A stretch of 64,000 bases of DNA from Pseudomonas agarici (GTDB taxonomy: Bacteria > Pseudomonadota > Gammaproteobacteria > Pseudomonadales > Pseudomonadaceae). Positions 48,049-57,360 of the stretch are shown here, piece by piece. The notes beneath the pieces are model-generated. The model had not been told where the DNA came from. It was given only the letters and a program-made list of their open reading frames with translations, and made no database searches. A program made the position numbers and the translations under genes. The stretch lies in the NCBI RefSeq assembly GCF_900109755.1, contig NZ_FOAR01000006.1:124001-188000 (forward strand). Direction: 5' to 3'. The stretch's first letter is position 1. Each line of letters starts with the position of its first letter.

Positions 48049-48823
48049 TTAGTTTTTCTCCACTTCGACGATCACGCGATACATAGCGATGGGCGAGTGA
48101 GCTTTAAGCTAAGCCCGCTATTAGTGAAAAGCTGTCAGGCAGGCTGTTCGCAATCGGCAAGCGGCTGCCCGAGATAAAGGCCATTTGCCCAAAGTGTGGA
48201 GAAGCTCAGAAGAGACTCGGTGGGTATGCAACAAGGACGCCGACATATGCATTTTTATAATCCTGCCTCATAATCAGTAAGAGAATGTGCTTAGCCCAAG
48301 TCGACCCTACAACGTTGGTTGTTGAATGTAAGTAGGACACTTCCGAAAAATACTGACCCGCAAATAAGCGGCTTGATCAACACCGCGTTGCCTTCAACAT
48401 TTATTTGATTGCGTCCGTTCGACAACTACCTTTTGCTGTCCCTTGCACCGGACAACGGCGAGCGGAGGGCGAGATGGTTCGCGGTTAAATACATCCTGGC
48501 GATTTCTTGCCTTCGGTTCGATGCCAGGGCCAGGAGCATTCGAAATGGGCTGATAGAACTCACCACACTGGCCAGTAGCCGGTGTTCCCGACGATCGTCA
48601 CGTTCTGCGTTTTCGAGATCCCGGGATAGCCAACCACCATGATCCATGCATCACTGTTGCGATTTTCAGCAGGTCTTCTGAGGAGAAAGGTTTACAAAAT
48701 CGACCGAATCCAAGTCACCGACGCCGATGTGTGCCGTTGGCATCATGATCGCCCACGGTGTGCCCGGTGGCTATGCTATAGTCTGCGCCCTCTTTTATAT
48801 CCCCGATGTGTTGTCCGCCCACC
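48049..48823. other. Intergenic stretch upstream of the effector gene
   Basis: 775 bases without an intact gene. Positions 48050-48420 are comparatively AT-rich and I recognise nothing there. Positions 48420-48640 have short open frames on both strands without any recognisable family. Positions about 48630-48757 hold the immunity-gene relic listed separately. Just before the DUF1820 gene, TATGCTATAGT around 48771-48781 resembles a -10 region. Confidence 0.6.
48630..48757 (-). pseudogene. Relic of a second immunity-like gene
   Basis: On the minus strand this region gives MMPTAHIGVGDLDSVDF then, after a frameshift, LLKIATVMHGSW. These align with MMPRASLRIGELDPVDL and LLKIDFAIMMGSGIW of the membrane protein at 46259-46648. 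The DNA also aligns (CGATTTTCAG followed by a similar AATCGACCGAATCCAA stretch). Only the C-terminal half remains. It lies on the same strand, upstream of the intact effector. Confidence 0.65.
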
Positions 48824-49150
48824 ATGACCAAACGTGAAGCCCCGATCTACAAGGTGATTTTCCTCAACCAGGGCCAGGTGTTCGAAATGTACGCCAAGCA
48901 GATCTATCAGAGCGATCTGTGGGGCTTTCTGGAAGTCGAAGAATTCGTTTTTGGCGAGCGCACGCAACTGGTGGTCGATCCGGGCGAGGAAAAACTCAAG
49001 GCCCAGTTCGAAGGAGTGGTGCGCAGCTTCGTGCCGATGCACTCGATCGTGCGGATCGATGAGGTCGAGCGCCTGGGCACGCCAAAGATCAGCGAGGCCC
49101 GGGGCGTGAGCAACGTCATGCCGTTTCCGATGCCGATGCCTGAAAAATAA
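48824..49150 (+). CDS. DUF1820-family protein
   Basis: 108-residue conserved gammaproteobacterial protein of unknown function. IYKVIFLNQGQVFEMYAKQI, GFLEVEEFVFGE and SFVPMHSIVRIDEV fit the family, and the tail is Pro/Met-rich. The ATG at 48824 (MTKREAPIYK) is the natural start; a few upstream codons are in frame but unlikely. Single gene bordering the accessory island. Confidence 0.88.
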   Translation: MTKREAPIYKVIFLNQGQVFEMYAKQIYQSDLWGFLEVEEFVFGERTQLVVDPGEEKLKAQFEGVVRSFVPMHSIVRIDEVERLGTPKISEARGVSNVMPFPMPMPEK

Positions 49151-49297
49151 CCAAGCCTGGCGCACCTCTTTTTCGCGCACAGGCCCGCTCCCTCGGTCTG
49201 TCGATTGTGCCCACTATCAGGGCTTGGTTCGGACTCAGTGTGGCGCGGGCGTGGTCTGCACGGCATGGCGACGAACCGATCGTTACAGCCAGGGTAT

Positions 49298-49846
49298 TCA
49301 GGGCAGCGGTGAGAACGGCGTGCGCCCGTCGGCTGTCTGTAGTTCCAGCAAGTATTTGCGGAAAATCTGTCCCAGTACCTGGGTCGCCATTTCCAGCTCG
49401 TCCCGTGGCATCTGCGCGGCGACTTCATCGGCGGTGTCCAGGGCGTCTTCGGCGCCATTGACCGCCGCCATCTTCAGCACGATATAGGCCTGGATATTGT
49501 TGGCCGGCACGCCTTCGCCCTTGTAGAACATGCTGCCGAGCTGAAATTGCGCCTGGGCATGGCCTTGCAGCGAGGCCTGTTCGAAGAGGTTCAGGGCTTT
49601 GTTAAGGTCGCGCGGCGCATTCTTGCCGTCGTAATAGAACTCACCCAACTCGTATTGCGCCTTCGCATCACCACCCTGGGCAGCCTGTTCACAGGCTGCC
49701 AGGGCCTCGGCGAGATCCTGGGGCTGGGTATTAAGGGCGCAGCGCCCCATCGCCGGGATCAACAACGAGTTACCGCCTGCATGTGCCAGCAGCGGCTGAA
49801 GGAGCAACAGGCAGCCCAGTGAAAGGGCGCGGCCGGTGCGGTTCAT
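49298..49846 (-). CDS. Exported Sel1/tetratricopeptide-repeat protein
   Basis: 182 residues with a signal peptide (LGCLLLLQPLLAHAGG). Two to three Sel1-type repeats follow: DAKAQYELGEFYYDGKNAPRDLNKALNLFEQA and HAQAQFQLGSMFYKGEGVPANNIQAYIVLKMA. Sel1 repeats form protein-protein interaction solenoids. The C-terminus is helical (LGQIFRKYLLELQ). Partner unknown. It stands alone on the minus strand downstream of DUF1820. Confidence 0.85.
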   Translation of the reverse strand: MNRTGRALSLGCLLLLQPLLAHAGGNSLLIPAMGRCALNTQPQDLAEALAACEQAAQGGDAKAQYELGEFYYDGKNAPRDLNKALNLFEQASLQGHAQAQFQLGSMFYKGEGVPANNIQAYIVLKMAAVNGAEDALDTADEVAAQMPRDELEMATQVLGQIFRKYLLELQTADGRTPFSPLP

Positions 49847-50033
49847 GGGAATCGACGTACCTCTGAAGGGCGGGCGTACCCGGCCAGGGGATGTGTATGG
49901 TGCGCATTATGAAATAAGCGGGGGCCACCTTACAAAGTCTTTACTCGTTTTTCTGCTGCGTGGGCGGTTATATCGCCTTGTTTTGCAAGTAATGGGTTAG
50001 ATGACGAGAAGAAACCAGGGAAGTTTAGGTGGG

Positions 50034-50063
50034 AAAACCGACGCCGGCTGCAAGCGGCGTCGG
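50034..50063 (-). terminator. Rho-independent terminator of hemL
   Basis: CCGACGCCG (50038-50046) and CGGCGTCGG (50055-50063) form a perfect 9-bp stem with an 8-base loop; the minus strand then reads TTTTCCC. It lies 10 bases past the hemL stop. Confidence 0.8.
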
Positions 50064-50072
50064 ATCGGGCGT

Positions 50073-51356
50073 TTATTTCAGTGCGGCGAAGGCGCGTTCA
50101 GCGGCATCCAGGGTCAATTTCAGCTCGGCTTCGCCGTGGGCGATTGAAGTGAAACCGGCCTCGAAGGCGCTCGGAGCCAGGTAGACACCGCCATCGAGCA
50201 TCAGGTGGAAAAAGCGCTTGAAGCGCTGCGCGTCGCTGCTCATCACGTCGTCGAAGGTAACGATGTCCTCGGCTTCGCTGAAATACAGGCCGAACATGCC
50301 ACCGGCCTGGGTGGTGACGAACGGGATTGCGGCGGCAGCGGCGCGCTGTTGCAGGCCGTCGAGCAGGCGTGTGGTGTAGTCACTCAGTTCTGCATGAAAG
50401 CCCGGACGGCTGATCAGGCGCAGGGTGGTCAGGCCAGCGGCCATGGCCAGTGGGTTGCCGGAAAGAGTGCCAGCCTGGTAGACCGGGCCCAAGGGGGCGA
50501 TATGCGACATGATTTCGCGCTTGCCGCCGAAGCAGCCGACGGGCATGCCGCCGCCGATGATTTTGCCGAAGGTGCTCAGGTCCGGAGTCACGCCGTAATA
50601 GGCCTGGGCACCGCCGAGGGCGACGCGAAAGCCGGTCATCACTTCGTCGAAGATCAATACCACGCCATGCTGGTCGCACAGGCTGCGCAGGCCTTCGAGA
50701 AATCCCGGAGCCGGTGGCACGCAGTTCATGTTACCGGCCACCGGCTCGACGATGATGCAGGCCACGTCCTGGCCGACTTCGCCAAGCATCTTGGCCACCG
50801 CGTCGATGTCGTTGAATGGCAGTGTCAAGGTGTGTCTGGCGAAGGCTGCCGGTACGCCGGCCGAGCTTGGTACGCCTTGGGTCAGGGCGCCTGAGCCGGC
50901 CTTGACCAGCAGGCTGTCGGAGTGGCCATGGTAGCAGCCTTCGAACTTGATGATGCTGTCGCGGCCGGTAAAGCCACGGGCCAGGCGGATCGCGCTCATG
51001 GTCGCCTCGGTGCCGGAGCTGACCATGCGCACCATGTCCATCGAGGGCACAATCGAGCAGACCAGCTCGGCCATCTCGGTTTCCATGGCGGTCGGTGCCC
51101 CGTAGGACAAGCCGTGTTCAAGCTGGCGGCGCACCGCGTCCAGCACATCCGGATGGCTGTGGCCGAGAATCATCGGGCCCCACGAACCGACATAATCGAC
51201 ATAACGTTTGTCGTCTTCGTCGGTGACGTAGGCCCCTTCGGCATGCTTGAAAAACAGCGGGGTGCCGCCGACGCTCTTGAATGCGCGAACGGGCGAATTC
51301 ACGCCACCGGGAATATGTTTCTGGGCGTTGGCAAACAGTGTTTCGGAACGAGACAT
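50073..51356 (-). CDS. hemL: Glutamate-1-semialdehyde 2,1-aminomutase
   Basis: 427-residue PLP enzyme converting glutamate-1-semialdehyde to 5-aminolevulinate, the haem precursor. [11 protein letters not shown] at the N-terminus, FDEVMTGFR and the PLP lysine in [14 protein letters not shown] are clear. Start ATG at 51356 ([10 protein letters not shown]). Seventeen bases separate it from the thiE stop, and it ends the thiD-thiE-hemL operon before a strong terminator. Confidence 0.97.
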   Translation of the reverse strand: MSRSETLFANAQKHIPGGVNSPVRAFKSVGGTPLFFKHAEGAYVTDEDDKRYVDYVGSWGPMILGHSHPDVLDAVRRQLEHGLSYGAPTAMETEMAELVCSIVPSMDMVRMVSSGTEATMSAIRLARGFTGRDSIIKFEGCYHGHSDSLLVKAGSGALTQGVPSSAGVPAAFARHTLTLPFNDIDAVAKMLGEVGQDVACIIVEPVAGNMNCVPPAPGFLEGLRSLCDQHGVVLIFDEVMTGFRVALGGAQAYYGVTPDLSTFGKIIGGGMPVGCFGGKREIMSHIAPLGPVYQAGTLSGNPLAMAAGLTTLRLISRPGFHAELSDYTTRLLDGLQQRAAAAAIPFVTTQAGGMFGLYFSEAEDIVTFDDVMSSDAQRFKRFFHLMLDGGVYLAPSAFEAGFTSIAHGEAELKLTLDAAERAFAALK

Positions 51357-51373
51357 GGTCGGGCTCTCAAAAA

Positions 51374-51997
51374 TCATGAAGTGAAGAGGGCATTGAAGGC
51401 GCGGGCGCGACGCGTTACTTGCTGGGCGTTCTCGGCACCGAACAGGCCGTGGATCACCGCCAGCAGGTCGGCACCGTGGGCTACCAACGGCGCGGCGTTG
51501 TCAAGCGTGATGCCGCCGATGACGCAGATCGGCAGGTGCAACGCCGGGCGAGCCCGTTCCAGCAGCGCGATATCTGCCGCCGGGGCTCCGGGCTTGGTGT
51601 TGGAATGGAAAAAGCGTCCGAAGGCCACGTAGCTGGCGCCTTCCTGGGCGGCCTGTTCGGCCAGTTCCAACTGCGCGTGGCAGGTGGCGCCGATGATGGC
51701 CTTGTTGCCGAGCAAGGCCCGGGCGGGCGTCAACGGGCCATCGGTCTGGCCCAGGTGTACGCCCACCTCGAGGCGTGCGGCGAGTTCGGCGTCATCGTTG
51801 ATGATCAGCCGGGTCTGGTAGCGTTCGCAGAGTTGGCGTAGCGCCTCGGCTTCACGTAGGCGGTGAGCCTCGTTGGTGCTTTTGTCGCGGTATTGCAACA
51901 GCGTCACCCCGCCTTCCAGCGCAGCTTCCACGTAGGACAGGAGCTTGCCGGCCAGCAACTGGCTATCGGTGATGGCGTACAGGCCACGTAGTTTCAT
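51374..51997 (-). CDS. thiE: Thiamine-phosphate synthase
   Basis: 207-residue TIM-barrel enzyme joining the pyrimidine (HMP-PP) and thiazole phosphate to thiamine phosphate. Core motifs are [36 protein letters not shown] and the C-terminal [22 protein letters not shown]. It lies between thiD and hemL. No thiamine pyrophosphate riboswitch is apparent upstream of the operon. Confidence 0.96.
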   Translation of the reverse strand: MKLRGLYAITDSQLLAGKLLSYVEAALEGGVTLLQYRDKSTNEAHRLREAEALRQLCERYQTRLIINDDAELAARLEVGVHLGQTDGPLTPARALLGNKAIIGATCHAQLELAEQAAQEGASYVAFGRFFHSNTKPGAPAADIALLERARPALHLPICVIGGITLDNAAPLVAHGADLLAVIHGLFGAENAQQVTRRARAFNALFTS

Positions 51998-52068
51998 CGG
52001 TTCGGCCTCGAAGCGTTACGAACACAGAGTTTGTAGCACAGGTTTGCCTGCCCTGGCGTAATGAGCCG

Positions 52069-52866
52069 TTATGAGCAGAAATCCAGCGGCAGGCGGCGCG
52101 GCACAAATTGTCCCTGGCCCAACCGTTCGGCGTCGCGCAAGGTGCGCCATGTGTAATTCAATGCCGATTGCACGGCGCTGACCAGGCTTTCACCGAGGGC
52201 CAGACGGCCGGCCAGAGCACTCGCCAGGGTGCAGCCGGAGCCGTGATAACTGCCAGGCAGGCGCTGGCATTTGAAGGTCTGACGGGTGCCGTCACGGCTG
52301 TACAGGCGATTGTGGATGTCTTCTTCATCGCCGTGGCCGCCGGTGATCAGTAGGTGTCGGCAGAATGGCAGGAGTGTTTCCGCGCATTCATCGGCGCTGC
52401 CTTCGGGCAGTCCGGCCAGGATGCGGGCTTCGGGAAGGTTGGGGGTGGCGATCGTCGCCAGTGGCAGCAGGTACTGGCGCATGGCGTAACCGACCTCGTC
52501 CTTGCCCAGGCGACCACCGCCGCCGGCGCGCAGTACCGGATCGCAGATCACCGGCAGGTGCGGGTGTGCCTTGAGCAGTTCGACCACGGTGTCGACCATT
52601 TCCAGGGAGCCGAGCATCCCCAGCTTGACCGCCGCCACCGTCGAATCCTCGAGCACCGCGTTGGCCTGGGCCAGTACCCACTGGCGATCAAGGACACGGA
52701 AATCGCTGACATTGACCGTATTTTGCACGGTCAGCGCGGTGACGGCGCCAGCGCCATGGCAACCCTGGGCGAGCAGGGCCTCGATATCTGCCTGGAGGCC
52801 AGCGCCACCACTGGGATCATGGCCGGAGAGACAGAGGACAACGGGACGAGAGCTGTAGATATTCAT
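52069..52866 (-). CDS. thiD: Hydroxymethylpyrimidine/phosphomethylpyrimidine kinase
   Basis: 265-residue ribokinase-fold enzyme that phosphorylates HMP and HMP-P for thiamine synthesis. SGHDPSGGAGLQADIEAL at the N-terminus, VCDPVLRAGGG-type ICDPVLRAGGG, and the anion hole with catalytic Asp in LPGSYHGSGCTLASALAG (Gly-Ser-Gly-Cys variation of GTGC) are present. Start ATG 52866. It is divergent from the ladS-type kinase gene, with a 285-base gap. Confidence 0.95.
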   Translation of the reverse strand: MNIYSSRPVVLCLSGHDPSGGAGLQADIEALLAQGCHGAGAVTALTVQNTVNVSDFRVLDRQWVLAQANAVLEDSTVAAVKLGMLGSLEMVDTVVELLKAHPHLPVICDPVLRAGGGGRLGKDEVGYAMRQYLLPLATIATPNLPEARILAGLPEGSADECAETLLPFCRHLLITGGHGDEEDIHNRLYSRDGTRQTFKCQRLPGSYHGSGCTLASALAGRLALGESLVSAVQSALNYTWRTLRDAERLGQGQFVPRRLPLDFCS

Positions 52867-53151
52867 GGTGCGCGAGCTTACCACCAAACGGCTTTTTCGG
52901 AATCTTCGGCAGAGCCTGGCATTTCAGTCCCGAAACGTTGTCCGTTGCGACCGATCCCCGTACTCGCCGAGACCATTTGATCGCCAATGCGCCTGTTCTA
53001 GAGCCTTTGAATAAAAGTTTTCAATGGTGTGCTTTGGCCATTAGTGGCTATGTTAGAGTGAGTCCAAACGAATAACAGGCCTTGCGGTTTCACGTCGTCT
53101 CAAAGGGAAAAGGGGCTCCTGACGCGACCAGACTGGCCATGCTGGGGCCCT

Positions 53152-55533
53152 ATGCGTTATCTGCTGATGATGTTATTGAGCTGGCTGCCGCTGATGGCGA
53201 GCGCGGTCGAGTTTGATGAGTCCACTCAGAACCTGCCCCTGGGTCGGGTCATGCAAGTGTTCGAAGACGCGAGCGGCCAGGCCGATATCGCGGACATCAG
53301 CGCACCTGCCAAGGCCGGCCAGTTCCGTCGCCATGACAAGGACACCCTCAACGGGGGCTACTCGCGATCGGCGTTCTGGCTCAAGGTCGACCTGACCTAC
53401 AAACCAAAAAAAACCGACGCGCAGCGCACCTGGTTGCTGGAAATGGCCTATCCGCCGATGGACCACATCGACCTTTATCTGCCGGACGTCGACGGCGAGT
53501 ACCGCCTGGCCCAGCGCACAGGTGATGAGCTGCCCTTCGCCAGCCGGTCGATCAAGCAGAACAATTACCTGTTCGAGCTCAACTTTGCTCCCGGTGAAAG
53601 CAAAACCGTCTATCTGCGCTTGCAAACCGAGGGATCGGTCCAGGCACCGCTGAGCTTGTGGTCGAGCCAGGCTTACCTGGAAGAGCAGCCGGTGCGGTTG
53701 TACGCCCTCGGGCTGATTTACGGCGTGTTGCTGGGGATGTTGGTCTACAACCTGTTCATCTATCTCAGCGTGCGTGACACCAGTTATTTGTACTACATCT
53801 TCTATATTGCCTCGTTCGGCTTCTACCAACTATCGGTCAACGGTGCAGCGGTGCAGTACTTCTGGCCGAACAACCCCTGGTGGGCCAACGCCGCAACACC
53901 GTTCCTGATCGGTTGCGCAGGGCTCTTCGGTTGCCAGTTCGCCCGCAGCTTCTTGCATACGGCGGCCCACAGTCGCTGGCTGGACCGCCTGCTGTTGCTG
54001 CTGATGGCGTTCGGTGCGCTGGTCATGGCCTTGTCGCTGATGACCGGTTATGCGTTGGCATTGCGCCTGGCGACAGCCCTGGCCCTGGCCTTCACCGTGA
54101 CGATTTTTTACGCTGGGATCAGTGCCTGGCGTCACGGCCAGCGGGCGGCGCGCTATTTCATCATCGCCTGGTCGGCGTTCCTGCTGGGTGGATTGGTCAA
54201 TACGCTGATGGTGCTCGGTTACTTGCCGAACGTGTTCCTGACGATGTACGCCAGCCAGATCGGCTCGGCCCTGGAGGTCGGTCTGCTGTCCATGGCGTTG
54301 GCCGACCGGATCAATGCGATGCGCGAGCAACAGGCCCAGACGTTGCTGGGCTCCGGACAAAAACTGGAGGTGTTGAACCAGGAGCTGGCCAACAGCAATC
54401 GCCTGAAGGATGAATTCCTGGCCACTGTCACCCACGAACTGCGCACGCCGATGAATGGCATTATCGGCTCGCTGGAACTGATGCAGACCGTGGAGCTGGA
54501 CCCGGAACTGGAGCAATACCAGCGGACCGCCGCGGGCTCCGCGCGGGAGATGATGCGCATGGTCAACGGTATCCTCACCCTGACCGAGTTACAGGCCGGG
54601 CGTCTCAAGGTCTACCCGCAGACATTCAGCCTGCGCGAGTTGCTTGAGGAACTGCGGGAGCAGTTTGCCGCCAATGTGCAAAAAAAAGGCCTGCACTTTA
54701 CCGTCGAGGTGGACGACGATCTGCCTGATAGCCTGCATGGCGACGCGACGAAAATTGCCCGTTGCCTGGAGTGCCTGCTGGACAACGCCATCAAATTCAC
54801 CCATGAAGGTGGGCTCGTGCTGCGGGTGATCGGTCATTCGGCGCAGCCAGCGCAATTGACCCTGTCCTTCGCCGTGATCGACAGCGGCATCGGCTTTACC
54901 GATCTGGACGAGGCGACGCTGTACCAGCGTTTCTTCCAGCTCGATGGGTCGACGACTCGCGAGTACGGTGGCCTGGGCATCGGCCTGGCAATCTGCCGAC
55001 AGTTGATTGGGTTGCTAGGCGGGCGCCTGACCCATCAATCCGCACCGGGAGAGGGTAGCCGGTTCCAGATCGAGGTCGCTCTGGAAGTGTTGAGCCCCCG
55101 CGTTAACCGAGCCGCTTGCTCGACACCGCGTCGCCCGCGAGAATGCACGGTGTTGCTGGTGGACGGCAACGCTGTCAGCCAGTTGGTGGTTCGCGGGATG
55201 CTGCTCAAGCTCGGCTATCGCGTGCTGACGACCGATAACCCGCGGGCGGCAATCGATATCCTACGGGGCGAAGCGGTGGATGCCTTGCTGCTCGATTGTT
55301 CCGCCGATCAGTCGGACGGGACGATTTTGTGCGGCCAGTTGTGCAGCCTGTCCGGCTGTGCGCCGCTGTTGATATTGGCCCTGAACCATTTGCTCAATGG
55401 CGGGGAGCGCGAACGCTGCCTGGTTGCCGGGATTAGCGACTACCTGCACAAGCCAATACGTTTCGAAGAGTTGCAAAGCCTGCTGGCGCGTCGCCTGTTG
55501 AATCAGGTGGAGGGTGAAAGCGCCGATATTTAG
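53152..55533 (+). CDS. ladS: LadS-type hybrid sensor histidine kinase
   Basis: 793 residues. A signal peptide is followed by a periplasmic 7TMR-DISMED2 sensor (about 30-165) and a seven-helix 7TMR-DISM region (about 180-390). The HisKA domain has His428 in VTHELRTPMNG, the ATPase domain has LDNAIKFTHEG, DSGIGF and GGLGIGLA, and a C-terminal receiver carries Asp715 in LLLDCSADQSDG. LadS feeds the GacS/GacA-Rsm pathway in Pseudomonas and promotes a biofilm/chronic lifestyle. Assignment rests on architecture and on the conserved neighbours. The ATG at 53152 gives the signal peptide. Confidence 0.9.
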   Translation: MRYLLMMLLSWLPLMASAVEFDESTQNLPLGRVMQVFEDASGQADIADISAPAKAGQFRRHDKDTLNGGYSRSAFWLKVDLTYKPKKTDAQRTWLLEMAYPPMDHIDLYLPDVDGEYRLAQRTGDELPFASRSIKQNNYLFELNFAPGESKTVYLRLQTEGSVQAPLSLWSSQAYLEEQPVRLYALGLIYGVLLGMLVYNLFIYLSVRDTSYLYYIFYIASFGFYQLSVNGAAVQYFWPNNPWWANAATPFLIGCAGLFGCQFARSFLHTAAHSRWLDRLLLLLMAFGALVMALSLMTGYALALRLATALALAFTVTIFYAGISAWRHGQRAARYFIIAWSAFLLGGLVNTLMVLGYLPNVFLTMYASQIGSALEVGLLSMALADRINAMREQQAQTLLGSGQKLEVLNQELANSNRLKDEFLATVTHELRTPMNGIIGSLELMQTVELDPELEQYQRTAAGSAREMMRMVNGILTLTELQAGRLKVYPQTFSLRELLEELREQFAANVQKKGLHFTVEVDDDLPDSLHGDATKIARCLECLLDNAIKFTHEGGLVLRVIGHSAQPAQLTLSFAVIDSGIGFTDLDEATLYQRFFQLDGSTTREYGGLGIGLAICRQLIGLLGGRLTHQSAPGEGSRFQIEVALEVLSPRVNRAACSTPRRPRECTVLLVDGNAVSQLVVRGMLLKLGYRVLTTDNPRAAIDILRGEAVDALLLDCSADQSDGTILCGQLCSLSGCAPLLILALNHLLNGGERERCLVAGISDYLHKPIRFEELQSLLARRLLNQVEGESADI

Positions 55534-55611
55534 GCAAAAATGTCACTTCTTTCCTCGTCGCGTGCGTGATTCACTGGACTTCCTGGCAACTTCCCAGAGG
55601 CGCCCGACAGC

Positions 55612-57261
55612 ATGAACTTCCATCAATACGCCGAAACCCACGAAGTCACCAACCAGCCGCCGTCGCTCGATGGGACCAATCTCTACCGTATCGACCTGCC
55701 GCTGCAGGAATGGTCGGAACGCTTCGGTGCCGGCTGGGCGCGGGCACACATCGATCACTACGGAGCGCTGGCCGGTGGCCCCCTGATGGCAGCGGGTTTC
55801 CTGGCCAATCAGAATAAACCGGTGTTTGTCAGCCACGATCGTTATGGCCATCGCCAGGACCTGGTGGATTTTCACCCGGCCTACCACGAGTTGATGCGTA
55901 CCGCGATTGAGCATGGTCTGCCGTCATTGCCCTGGACCGATCCCCAGGACGGCGCCCATGTTGCCCGTGCCGCCATGACCTACTTGCACAGCCAGGCCGA
56001 GGCCGGTACCGGTTGTCCGCTGACCATGACCTTCGCCTGCGTGCCGGCGCTGAAGTTGCAGCCGGATATTGCCGAACAGTGGCTGCCACGCATCCTCTCC
56101 AGCGAATACGATCCGCGCAATATCGGTATCGCCCACAAGAACGGCGCCACCATTGGCATGGCGATGACCGAGAAACAGGGCGGCACCGATGTCCGGGCCA
56201 ACACCACGCGAGCGTATCCGGTGGGGGCTGGCGGCCCAGGCCAAGCCTATGAACTGGTGGGCCACAAATGGTTCTGCTCGGCGCCGATGTGTGACGCGTT
56301 CCTGACCCTGGCCCAGACCGACAAGGGCTTGACCTGCTTCCTGCTGCCTCGCCACCGTCCCGACGACAGCCGCAACCAGTTCTATATCCAGCGCCTGAAA
56401 AACAAACTGGGCAACTGCTCCAATGCGTCGAGCGAAGTGGAGTTTCGCGGCGCCCTGGCGTGGATGGTCGGCGAGGAGGGGCGAGGCGTGCCGACCATTA
56501 TCGAGATGGTGGCAATGACCCGTTTCGACTGCATGGTCGGTTCCAGCGCCTTGATGCGCCAGGCGCTGACCCAAGCCAGTCATCACTGCGCTCATCGCTT
56601 GGTGGGCGGGCGAGTGTTGAGTGAACAGCCGTTGATGCACAACGTGCTGGCGGATCTGGCGCTGGAGAGCGAAGCGGCACTGGCCTTGAGCCTGCGCATG
56701 GGGCGGGCGCTTGATCGGCTGGGGAGCGAGCATGAAAGCAAGTTCGCCCGGCTGGTCACTGCGGTGGGTAAATATTGGATCTGCAAGCGGGCGCCGGCAA
56801 TGATCAACGAAGCGGCCGAGTGCATGGGCGGGGCCGGGTATGTGGAAGACAGCATCCTCCCGCGCCTGTATCGCGAAGCTCCGGTCAATTCGACCTGGGA
56901 AGGTTCGGGCAATGTGCAGTGTCTGGATGTGCTGCGTTCGCTATCGAAAGAGCCGGGCGTGCTGGAGGTGTTGTTTAGCGAGCTGGGCGACGGTCACGGC
57001 GACAAGCGGTTGGCCCGGCATATCGAGCACCTGAAGCTGGCGTTTACCGATACCCACGACATTCAGTACCGTGCCCGCCAGTTGACCGAGGACATTGCCC
57101 TGGCGCTGCAGGCCAAGCTATTGCTGGAGGCGGGGAATGCGCCGGTCAGCGATGGTTTTATCGCCAGTCGTCTGGGCGCGGGTGGCCGGGTTTACGGCAC
57201 CTTGCCGCGGGGAGTGGATGTCGAGGCCATCGTCGCCCGCTCGACGCCGCAGGGTTTCTGA
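55612..57261 (+). CDS. AidB-like acyl-CoA dehydrogenase
   Basis: 549-residue flavoprotein of the acyl-CoA dehydrogenase superfamily, AidB branch. The N-terminus TNQPPSLDGTNLYRIDLPLQ, GMAMTEKQGGTDVRANTTRA (flavin region), NKLGNCSNASSEVEF and MGGAGYVEDSILPRLYREAP with PVNSTWEGSGN match AidB. E. coli AidB is an alkylation-damage-induced flavoprotein that binds DNA. The gene follows ladS by 78 bases. A fatty-acyl role cannot be excluded. Confidence 0.9.
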   Translation: MNFHQYAETHEVTNQPPSLDGTNLYRIDLPLQEWSERFGAGWARAHIDHYGALAGGPLMAAGFLANQNKPVFVSHDRYGHRQDLVDFHPAYHELMRTAIEHGLPSLPWTDPQDGAHVARAAMTYLHSQAEAGTGCPLTMTFACVPALKLQPDIAEQWLPRILSSEYDPRNIGIAHKNGATIGMAMTEKQGGTDVRANTTRAYPVGAGGPGQAYELVGHKWFCSAPMCDAFLTLAQTDKGLTCFLLPRHRPDDSRNQFYIQRLKNKLGNCSNASSEVEFRGALAWMVGEEGRGVPTIIEMVAMTRFDCMVGSSALMRQALTQASHHCAHRLVGGRVLSEQPLMHNVLADLALESEAALALSLRMGRALDRLGSEHESKFARLVTAVGKYWICKRAPAMINEAAECMGGAGYVEDSILPRLYREAPVNSTWEGSGNVQCLDVLRSLSKEPGVLEVLFSELGDGHGDKRLARHIEHLKLAFTDTHDIQYRARQLTEDIALALQAKLLLEAGNAPVSDGFIASRLGAGGRVYGTLPRGVDVEAIVARSTPQGF

Positions 57262-57317
57262 GCAGAGAGCACACGGACATTGTGGCAGTGAACGACAACC
57301 CGCTGTTTCCGTCCGAC

Positions 57318-57350
57318 GATGTTGCAGGCAAGATGAAGGTCTGCAACATC
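57318..57350 (+). promoter_or_regulatory. 10-bp inverted repeat in the amn leader
   Basis: GATGTTGCAG (57318-57327) pairs perfectly with CTGCAACATC (57341-57350) around a 13-base loop, ending 10 bases before the amn start. As RNA it sits directly against the ribosome-binding region; as DNA it could be an operator. Confidence 0.5.
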
Positions 57351-57360
57351 AGAAGACAGG

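Noticed and set aside
48409..48647. Overlapping small frames (about 75 codons each strand) in the gap upstream of the effector
   Set aside because: No ribosome-binding site, no recognisable family, and the minus-strand one begins inside the immunity relic; not called as genes.
51374..53151. Thiamine pyrophosphate riboswitch upstream of thiD-thiE
   Set aside because: No CUGAGA-type THI-box core is visible in the 285 bases ahead of thiD.
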